A stretch of DNA of 64,000 nucleotides, from positions 89,193 to 153,192 of the forward strand of contig DBQI01000066.1 of the NCBI GenBank assembly GCA_002305165.1. The letters are read 5' to 3'. Shown here one piece after another: positions 25,786-32,722 of this stretch (positions are counted from its first letter, which is position 1; the number at the start of each line of letters is the position of its first letter). Below the pieces are notes generated by a model. It searched no databases. It was not told the origin of the DNA and saw nothing but the letters and a program-made list of their open reading frames with translations. The position numbers were made by a program, and so were the translations under genes. The stretch comes from Armatimonadetes bacterium UBA1398 (GTDB lineage: Bacteria > Armatimonadota > Zipacnadia > UBA1398).

Positions 25786-26583
25786 TTACATCCCCGAAGG
25801 GAGCGTCAGTTCAGACTTCGGGAGCTTCCGGAAGCAGAGGAACCAATCCAGGCAGTAGTAGTCCCCCCCGGCGGCGCCTTCGACGCGGTCCTTCGCGGTG
25901 CCGCAGGAGCCGGGCGCCGGGATGATCACATCGTCACCGGGGCGCCAGTCGGCCGGGGTGGCGCAGCTCTCGGCGTCCGCAGTCTGCAGGGCGATGAGCA
26001 TCCGCATGATCTCATCGAAGTTGCGTCCGCAAGAGGCCGGGTAGTAGAGCATGGCGCGGATCTTCGCGTTCGGGTCGATGAAGAACACGGCCCGCACGGC
26101 GTGGGTGTCGTCGGAGCTCGGATGCACCATGCCGTACTTCGCGGCCACGTCCATCTTGAGGTCGGCGATGACCGGGAAGGTGACCTCGACGTTCTTCATG
26201 TTCTTGTACTCGATCTTCTCCTGGATCGTCCGCAGCCACGCGATGTGGCTGAAGTTGGAGTCGATCGACAGGCCGATAAGCTCGCAGTTGAGCTCATTGA
26301 ACTGGTCTTGCAGCGAGGCGAACGTCATGAACTCGGTGGTGCAGACGGGGGTGAAGTCCGCAGGGTGACTGAAGAGAATGACCCACTTGCCCGCGTAATC
26401 AGCGGGGAAGTTGATCTCGCCCTGGGTCGTGACAGCAGTGAAGGCCGGCGCCTGTTCGCCGATCAGAGGGATTCGGACTGCGGGCGATGCGGCATCGTCC
26501 GTTTGGGCAACGGCGACAGCACCAATGGCGCCGGTCAGGAGCAGGAGAAGAGCCGGGAGGAGCGCCTTACGAGACATGTTCAT
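25786..26583 (-). CDS. Exported peroxiredoxin (Prx6/1-Cys-like group)
   Basis: 265-residue thiol peroxidase that reduces hydrogen peroxide or organic peroxides. The signature PADFTPVCTTEF gives the peroxidatic Cys at about residue 81. Downstream FPVIADLKMDVAAKYGM and TDTHAVRAVFFIDP-like segments match the Prx6 branch, as does the long C-terminal arm. Unusually it has an N-terminal hydrophobic signal (ALLPALLLLLTGAIGAVAVAQ), so it should act outside the cytoplasm, whereas most Prx6-type proteins are cytoplasmic. Extra cysteines (CATPAD, GSCGTA, YYCLDWFLCF) could serve as resolving partners. I chose ATG 26583 with AAAGG upstream rather than 26610. It has its own promoter and terminator. Confidence 0.92.
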   Translation of the reverse strand: MNMSRKALLPALLLLLTGAIGAVAVAQTDDAASPAVRIPLIGEQAPAFTAVTTQGEINFPADYAGKWVILFSHPADFTPVCTTEFMTFASLQDQFNELNCELIGLSIDSNFSHIAWLRTIQEKIEYKNMKNVEVTFPVIADLKMDVAAKYGMVHPSSDDTHAVRAVFFIDPNAKIRAMLYYPASCGRNFDEIMRMLIALQTADAESCATPADWRPGDDVIIPAPGSCGTAKDRVEGAAGGDYYCLDWFLCFRKLPKSELTLPSGM

Positions 26584-26638
26584 CACGCCTTTCATCAGTA
26601 GTCGAGACATCCACGGTGTCTAGCCAACCAACCGGCAG

Positions 26639-26704
26639 GGGTGGCTCGTCGGCCACCCAACCCGCCGCACAATGAATCATAGCTTATATTCCATTTGCAT
26701 ACAA
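26639..26704 (-). promoter_or_regulatory. Peroxiredoxin promoter with leader hairpin
   Basis: Reading the minus strand, TTGTAT (26704-26699) and TATGAT (26681-26676) are separated by 17 bases, a good sigma70-type match in an AT-rich island. Downstream in the leader, GGGTGGC/GCCACCC (26639-26645 and 26652-26658) form a 7-base hairpin with a 6-base loop, about 55 bases before the start codon. Confidence 0.65.
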
Positions 26705-26800
26705 GCATATCTTTACTCTGCGTCTGTCTTGGCCGGGTGGTAGGCGGTCATGAGTTGGGCTACGCACTGAGATCAGGGGGGCCGGTACGGCCGTTCGCCC

Positions 26801-28543
26801 TCAGCATGACGTTAGGCTGAAGAGCCCCTTCGAGCGCTCATCGGGCGCCGGGAGGAGCCAGCGGTCCAGCCACGACGCCAGGCCGCACGCCAGATCGGCG
26901 ATGGCGCGGTCCATCTCCTCCCACTCATCGGGCGAGCCCTTTGCGGCGCACTCCTCGGTGTGGTTGGCGCGCGAGGCCTTCAGCGCCCGACCCAGCTCCT
27001 CGGCGAGGCGATCGGGCAGGTCGAAGCCGTCGGCGATTCGCCGCCGGGCCGCGATGGCGACCATCGTCGCACGGAGGTGCAGGGCGTACGCCAGGGCGCG
27101 TCGCCGGATGCCGCAGAGGTCCCGGCGCCACGCGCTCAGGTGGACGCGTTCCCTCCCCTCGGCGTGAGCCTCCGCCGTCGACAGGGCGTCGAGGGCGTCT
27201 GCCCACAGGTCGGCCGCCTGCTGGCACCGGAGTTGCACATCCTCGAGCATCCAGGGGTGAGCCTCGGTGGGCTCAGTGCGCATGTAGACCGTGCCGCGGG
27301 TCGACTCCCACGACGGCGTGGGGCAGAGCATGGGGCGCAGGATCGCGGCGGAGAGGGCGTGGTCGGTGCGCGAGCGACCGATCTGCCGGCCCATCCAGGA
27401 GCAGTCCCAGGGGTAGCGCTCCATGCCCTCGCTCGCCAGTCGCATCGCCTCGGCGACCAGGGGCGCAACCTCGCCATAGGGCGCCGCGAGCCGCTCGAGC
27501 ACCATGGACTCATCGAGGTCGGGCTCGCGCAGGAAAAGCAGGGTCGCCCGCAGGTTCGCGTCGGTCTCGACCCGGTCTGGCAACAGCCCGTAGTACTCCT
27601 TGATGCCCGTCACGCCGCGCGTGGCGTGGATGCGCCGCAGGCCCCGCCAGATAGTGAGGGGATGGGCGAGGCGCTCGAAGGGCTCCGTCTCCTCGCTCAC
27701 GCCGCCCAGGAACCAGTCCGTCCACACGGGGATGCCGCGCGACTCGGCCTGGCGAGCGGTGCGGATGAACCACGGGTCAGCGGCTTCGACGGCCATGGAC
27801 TCGGCGATGTTCGCATGGAGCGCCATGCCGAACCCCTCGGGCGTCACCCGCTCCAGGCAGGCATGGACCTGGCCCGCTGAGAGCTCCCAGGGCTCCCACC
27901 ACACCCGACCGGCCGGGTTGATGGAGCGCCACGTGGCGACCAGGCGGTCGAGGAAGGCGGGCAGGCGCTCGTGGAGGGGCACGCCGTTGCAGCGCGGGCA
28001 GCCCCCGAACTCGCCGCAGAGCCAGGCATCCTGATCGTAGGTGTAGACCAGGAGGTCATCGACCCCAGGGAAGTCGGCGGCGAAGCGGCGGATGAGGTCC
28101 TCGTAGCGATCATGCACGCAGGGATCGAGGAGGCAGTTCGGCGGCGTATCGCCGTAGTAGGCGTGGCGGTTGTAGGGAGCGCCGAAGTGGAAGAGGGTCT
28201 TCAGGCCCGCGGACGTCGCCATGTCGAGACGGGTCGCGATGAGGTCCCGACGGATCGCCCGCGCCTCGTGACCCGGCCGGCAGTTCAGATCCACGATCTG
28301 AGGACAGCGGGCCGCCACCTCGGGCGACGGCTCGACGATGTCCTCCAGGTTCAGCGGCTCGTCGTCGGGCCGGGCGCCCCACGCGAGGTTGAGCTGCACC
28401 TGGGTGAACCCCCGCTCGCGTAGCCGCGCCAGTACCTCGGGCGTCCACGGCGCCGGAGCGTGGGAGCGGTACCTCTCCAGGGAGTCCGGGCAACCGAGCA
28501 CCGCTACGCGATCGAAGAAGCCTGCCGCCATGCCGACATCCAT
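26801..28543 (-). CDS. Putative cytoplasmic TIM-barrel glycosidase-like protein
   Basis: 580 residues without a signal peptide; family not identified. N-terminal part reads like a (beta/alpha)8 barrel: LRERGFTQVQLNLAWG, LATSAGLKTLFHFGAP-like, DDLLVYTYDQDAWLCGEFGGC, GRVWWEPWELSAGQ, GMALHANIAES and TGIKEYYGLLPDR. CxxC-type cysteines (CGEFGGCPRCNG) could bind metal. After about residue 350 the protein is all helical (LRCQQAADLWADALDALSTAE). This layout is seen in uncharacterised proteins near glycosidase genes (GH20/GH67-like clans), but I cannot name the reaction. AGGAGAGG lies just before ATG 28543; ATG 28531 is an alternative start. It is divergent from the 1214-residue gene by 125 bases. Confidence 0.68.
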   Translation of the reverse strand: MDVGMAAGFFDRVAVLGCPDSLERYRSHAPAPWTPEVLARLRERGFTQVQLNLAWGARPDDEPLNLEDIVEPSPEVAARCPQIVDLNCRPGHEARAIRRDLIATRLDMATSAGLKTLFHFGAPYNRHAYYGDTPPNCLLDPCVHDRYEDLIRRFAADFPGVDDLLVYTYDQDAWLCGEFGGCPRCNGVPLHERLPAFLDRLVATWRSINPAGRVWWEPWELSAGQVHACLERVTPEGFGMALHANIAESMAVEAADPWFIRTARQAESRGIPVWTDWFLGGVSEETEPFERLAHPLTIWRGLRRIHATRGVTGIKEYYGLLPDRVETDANLRATLLFLREPDLDESMVLERLAAPYGEVAPLVAEAMRLASEGMERYPWDCSWMGRQIGRSRTDHALSAAILRPMLCPTPSWESTRGTVYMRTEPTEAHPWMLEDVQLRCQQAADLWADALDALSTAEAHAEGRERVHLSAWRRDLCGIRRRALAYALHLRATMVAIAARRRIADGFDLPDRLAEELGRALKASRANHTEECAAKGSPDEWEEMDRAIADLACGLASWLDRWLLPAPDERSKGLFSLTSC

Positions 28544-28668
28544 CCTCTCCTGTAGGCCATGCGTTCATGGCCGAGGCTCCAGCCACCTGCGCCGGGCCAA
28601 GGTCCGGGCGCCCCATCGTCAGAAGTCAGCTTCAGGGCCGAGCTGGATGGGGAGAGTGAGCCGTCGGC

Positions 28669-31600
28669 ATGAGAGCCATGTTCGCATGGCTGTTCGTTGT
28701 GTTGTGCGTGCCGTACACCGAAGGAGCGATCGCCGTGCAGGACGCGTCCGTGGAGTACCTGAGCGGGGAGGCCATGCCTCGCATACTCATCCTGACCCAG
28801 GGCTGGGGAGTGCTCGGCCAGGACACCTCGGCCCACGCCCCGGGGCAGCAGCCCCTGCCGCTGCGGATCGCGGACCGCGAGTATGAACGGGGATTGGGTC
28901 ATCACGCGCCGGGGAGCATCCTGGTGGCGCTGGATGGCGAGTACCAGACCTTCGAGGCCGAGGTCGGGGTGCAGTGGCAAGGAGATGGCGCGCAAGGCTC
29001 CGTGGTCTTCCAGGTCCTCGTCGACGGAGAGATCCGATTCGAGAGCGACGTGATGCGCCACGGCGACCCGCCGAGAGTCGTGACGGTCGATGTGTCGGGC
29101 GCTCAGGAGCTGGAGCTGAGCGTGGGGGATGCCGGCGACGGGATCAACTGCGACTGCGCCGACTGGGCGGAGGCTCGGCTCACGCGAGCCCCCGACGCGG
29201 TGCGGCGGCCCTTCGTGGAGACCTTCGATGTAGCCCCCTTCGCCCGGCTCGTCACATGCGACCCCAGCCGCACGGATGGGGCGCGGGCGAGCCGCATCCA
29301 GGAGTTTCTGCCGGGGGACGTGTTCCTCGAGACCGAGGTCGCGCGGCGCGAGGATGGCTCCTGCGTGGTCCCCACCGTTGGCGACGGCCAGGGGTGCATC
29401 GGTCTGGTGTGGCCCGAGCGACGGGTGCTCAGCCGCCTGACCCTCACCTTCGCGCCGGGCAGCGCCATCCCGCCGGCCCATGAAGTTGCCGTGGAGGCGT
29501 GGATCGGCGAGTCCCCCTGGCAGGGCGACTGGACGCCCATGCCCTGCACCCTCGATCGAGAAGGGAGCACCTGGACCTACCGGCCTAGCCTCACGGGCGG
29601 CCAGCCGCTGGTGAGCACCACTCGGAAGGTTCGCTGGGTGTTCCCCTCCACCACGGAGCCGATCGCGCTCGCCGGCCTGAGCGCCTTCACGCGGACACGC
29701 ACGGAGCCTGTGAGGATCCGCGTCGAGCTGGCGTCCCCGCTGGTGGGGCGGGTCGGCGACGTGGAGGTCTACAACGGAGCCCTGGTCGGCCCTGATGGCG
29801 ACACCTACCTCAGCCGGCCCTGGGATCTGTCCGGGCCGCTCAGCCTGGAGGTGATCGCCGCGCGCGCGCGCCTGTGGAAGGCCGATCGGACGCTCCTTCG
29901 GTTCCGCCTTCCGGGCTTGGATGGATCGCCGGAGCGTGGCTTCAGCGTCGCCGTGGATGACCTCATCGAGCATGGCTGCGTCGCCCTCCCCGATCTCGGC
30001 TTCTACGCGGCTCTCGAGTCGTACGAGCCCACCCTCGCGGAGTACCAGGACCAGGTGATCGAACGACGCACGGTGCTGGAGCGTGTCCGCCGCCTGCCGG
30101 ATCAGACCCTCGCCAAGGCGTGGGATCGCGTCCACAATCCGCTTCAGCGCAACGGCCCCACGATGGTCTCGCTAGCGTGTGACAACCGCAAGTTCATCGT
30201 GGGCCGGGAAGGGGCCATCCAGTTCAGCGTCACGCCGAACCAGGCTGACTCCTTCCTCTACTACCCCCTCGAGTACCCGTGCGAGCTGCGCCCCACCTTC
30301 GGCGTGGGGCCAGACGCCACGGTCACGCGGGAGCTGTACGGCGGGTGGCTGCCGGCACCGGTCACCATGGTCGAGGTGGATGGCCTCTTCTACCGGCAGC
30401 GGACCTACGTCGCTCCCCTGGGTGGCGCTATTGAGGGGTCACCCTGGCTGCGGGAGCGGCCGCTCTGCGTCGCGGAGTTCACGATCGAGAACCCCACCCC
30501 GCGGACCGCGTCGGCGCAGCTTCGGATCGCCTGCGCCGCGGATGTGGCCCAGGGCGTCGCGGCCCAGTGGAGGGCTGCCCCTTCCGGAGCCCTCGCTGTC
30601 AGTGGCGAACGGGTGTTGTGCGCTATCGACGCCTCCGCGGCGGGTCCGCTCTCGGTGAACATCGCCGAGCCGGGCTGCGTGCTCACGGGGGATCTCGCTC
30701 CCGGCGCCCGGGCGCGATGCTACGCCCTGCTGCCGGCCTGGCCCGCCTCGGAGGCCGAGGCGCGGGAGCTCAGAGGCGATGAGAGGCTCCTGGAGAGTAC
30801 CCGCGATTACTGGGAGGACCTCCTGGCGGACGCCATGCAGATCGACCTCCCCGACGGGTTCCTGACGGACGTGATCCGGTCGTCGCAGGTCCGCTGTCTC
30901 ATCGCCGCGCGGAATGAGGACGCGGGGGCGCGCGTAGCGCCGTGGATCGCCGCGAACACCTACGGCCCGCTGGAGAGCGAGGCGAACACGATCGTCTCCG
31001 GTATGGATCTGATGGGCCACCACGACTTCGCCCAGCGGTGCCAGGACTTCTTCATCGCGCGCTACAGCCCCGAGGGGTTCCTCACCACGGGATACACCCT
31101 CATCGGCACGGGATGGCAGCTGGATACCCTCGGCGAGCACCTACAGCTCACCCAGGACCGGAGCTGGATGCGACGCGTGGCGCCCGAGGTCGCTCGGGCC
31201 GCGGGCTGGATCGCTCGGCAACGGGAGATGACGAAGCGGCGCGCGCCGGACGGGAGCAAGGTCCCCGAGTACGGTCTGGTGCCGCCGGGAGTGACGGCGG
31301 ATTGGGGCGTGTTCTCCTACCGGCACTACAACCAGGCTCACTACTGGGCGGGGCTGTCCCGCGCGGCGGCGGCTTTGGCGGCGGTCGGCCACCCCGAGGC
31401 GGACGGGCTCCTCGCGAGCGCCTCGGAGTTCCGCCAGGAGATCCGGCGCGCCTATCAGCTCACCCAGAGCCAGTCGGCGGCTATGCCCCTCTCGGACGGC
31501 ACGTGGGTGCCGGGCAGCCCCTCGACGGTCGAGTGCTTCGGCCTGTTGCAGGACTGGTTCCCCGGTGAGGATGGCAACCGGAGTTGGGCTTACGACGTGG

Positions 31601-32313
31601 AGATCGGGGCGCACCACCTCATCGCCTTGGGGGTGCTCGATCCCGACAGCCTCGAGGCGCGATGGCTCGTCGAGCAGCTCGAGGACGCGTGGCTCCTGGA
31701 TACAGGCATGGGTGACTACACGGCGGAGCGCAACCACGCCGATTGGTTCAGCCTAGGCGGTTTTGCCAAGGTGCAGCCCTACTACGCCCGGCTGTGTGAG
31801 GTCTACGCGCTCCAGGATGAGGTGAAGCCTTTCATCCGGGCCTACCTCAACGCGATCCCCAGCCTGCTGAACCCCGAGAATCTCACCTTCTGGGAGCACT
31901 TCCGTAACCAGGGGGCTTGGGACAAGACGCACGAGACGGGCGAGTTCCTGCGGCAGACTCGGCTGATGCTCGTGATGGAGCGCGGGGATGAGCTGTGGCT
32001 CGCGCCCTTCGTCACGAGCAACTGGCTGCGGGACGGCATGGTGGTGAGTGTGGCGAAGGCGCCGACCTACTTCGGCCCAGTAAGCTACACGATCACATCG
32101 GCGGCGCGGAGAGGCAGGATCGAGGCGCGGATCGACGCGCCCCAGAGGGCGGCTCCCGATGCCGTGGTCATCCGCCTCAGGCACCCCGACGGGAAGCGGA
32201 TGCGCGCCGTAACCGTGAACGGCGAACCCCACGGGGACTTCGATCCGCGCGGGGAGTGGGTGCGGGTCTATCCGGACTCGGGCCCCCTGGTGGTCGTCGC
32301 GGAGTATGAGTGA
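28669..32313 (+). CDS. Large secreted protein: NPCBM domain plus six-hairpin glycosidase-like domain
   Basis: 1214 residues with signal sequence MRAMFAWLFVVLCVPYTEGA. An N-terminal NPCBM carbohydrate-binding domain (about 40-180) is shown by REYERGLGHHAPGSILVAL, FEAEVGVQ and LSVGDAGDGINCDCADWAEARL. Then a beta-rich middle (about 180-700), and a C-terminal (alpha/alpha)6-type toroid (about 720-1130) with ANTIVSGMDLMGHHDFAQRC, NQAHYWAGLSRAAAALAAVG and WLLDTGMGDYTAERNHADWF. It closes with a beta domain. The toroid resembles six-hairpin glycosidases such as alpha-rhamnosidase or GH65/GH95/GH127 relatives, but no specific family signature is certain. Acidic residues in the toroid are candidate catalysts. 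Likely debranching activity on a secreted polysaccharide; inferred. Confidence 0.75.
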   Translation: MRAMFAWLFVVLCVPYTEGAIAVQDASVEYLSGEAMPRILILTQGWGVLGQDTSAHAPGQQPLPLRIADREYERGLGHHAPGSILVALDGEYQTFEAEVGVQWQGDGAQGSVVFQVLVDGEIRFESDVMRHGDPPRVVTVDVSGAQELELSVGDAGDGINCDCADWAEARLTRAPDAVRRPFVETFDVAPFARLVTCDPSRTDGARASRIQEFLPGDVFLETEVARREDGSCVVPTVGDGQGCIGLVWPERRVLSRLTLTFAPGSAIPPAHEVAVEAWIGESPWQGDWTPMPCTLDREGSTWTYRPSLTGGQPLVSTTRKVRWVFPSTTEPIALAGLSAFTRTRTEPVRIRVELASPLVGRVGDVEVYNGALVGPDGDTYLSRPWDLSGPLSLEVIAARARLWKADRTLLRFRLPGLDGSPERGFSVAVDDLIEHGCVALPDLGFYAALESYEPTLAEYQDQVIERRTVLERVRRLPDQTLAKAWDRVHNPLQRNGPTMVSLACDNRKFIVGREGAIQFSVTPNQADSFLYYPLEYPCELRPTFGVGPDATVTRELYGGWLPAPVTMVEVDGLFYRQRTYVAPLGGAIEGSPWLRERPLCVAEFTIENPTPRTASAQLRIACAADVAQGVAAQWRAAPSGALAVSGERVLCAIDASAAGPLSVNIAEPGCVLTGDLAPGARARCYALLPAWPASEAEARELRGDERLLESTRDYWEDLLADAMQIDLPDGFLTDVIRSSQVRCLIAARNEDAGARVAPWIAANTYGPLESEANTIVSGMDLMGHHDFAQRCQDFFIARYSPEGFLTTGYTLIGTGWQLDTLGEHLQLTQDRSWMRRVAPEVARAAGWIARQREMTKRRAPDGSKVPEYGLVPPGVTADWGVFSYRHYNQAHYWAGLSRAAAALAAVGHPEADGLLASASEFRQEIRRAYQLTQSQSAAMPLSDGTWVPGSPSTVECFGLLQDWFPGEDGNRSWAYDVEIGAHHLIALGVLDPDSLEARWLVEQLEDAWLLDTGMGDYTAERNHADWFSLGGFAKVQPYYARLCEVYALQDEVKPFIRAYLNAIPSLLNPENLTFWEHFRNQGAWDKTHETGEFLRQTRLMLVMERGDELWLAPFVTSNWLRDGMVVSVAKAPTYFGPVSYTITSAARRGRIEARIDAPQRAAPDAVVIRLRHPDGKRMRAVTVNGEPHGDFDPRGEWVRVYPDSGPLVVVAEYE

Positions 32314-32722
32314 GGGTGAAGGCGGGGCGGCAGCGCACTGTCGCTACTCGTTAGCACAGCGTGCCTAACACGACTCGGCTGCTGAGGCTTACCAAGTGAG
32401 TTGTGAAACTCACCGTCTCGTTATTGCGGAAGGCGGCGTGCCCGACGGTGCAGGCGTGGAACTAGGCCCCTAGCGGATGCTGGTGTCTGGTGTCTGGTGT
32501 GGGGGTGTAGGATGGGCTTCAGCTAGGGGCCTAGTGTAGTAATAGTGTGCTCCGTTCTCTGCTTACGCTCCTCCTCTCTAAGCTAAACGGTGGATTCCTT
32601 CTACTGCTGGCTGATAGTGACGGCTCAATGGTAGCGAAGGTGCCGTGCTTGGTCGGTAGGAGGGCGTTACTGGTAGGGCAACTCGACGTATCGCGCGGCC
32701 ACGGGGTTTGGCGGCTGATGGC
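32314..32722. other. Non-coding spacer with nested inverted and tandem repeats
   Basis: 409 bases, less GC-rich than the neighbours, with no plausible gene. Held here are: a near-hairpin GTTAGCAC/GTGCCTAAC (32350-32369), a hairpin GTGAGTT/AACTCAC with a GTGA loop (32396-32413), a perfect long-range inverted repeat ACTAGGCCCCTAG (32461-32473) and CTAGGGGCCTAGT (32523-32535) around a 49-base loop, and three tandem 7-mers TGGTGTC/TGGTGTC/TGGTGTG (32481-32501) in that loop. It lies between the convergent 3' ends of two large glycosidase genes. It might be a structured RNA or the trace of a small mobile element. Confidence 0.5.
32461..32535. repeat. Perfect 13-base inverted repeat around 7-base tandem repeats
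   Basis: Arms at 32461-32473 and 32523-32535 are exact reverse complements, and each arm is itself close to a palindrome built on CTAGG/CCTAG. Three 7-base tandem units sit in the loop (32481-32501). Confidence 0.85.

Noticed and set aside
28504..30135. Minus-strand ORF of 543 codons over the 1214-residue gene
   Set aside because: No recognisable domain, high Arg/His/Gly content typical of antisense frames; the plus-strand gene has a signal peptide and NPCBM motif.
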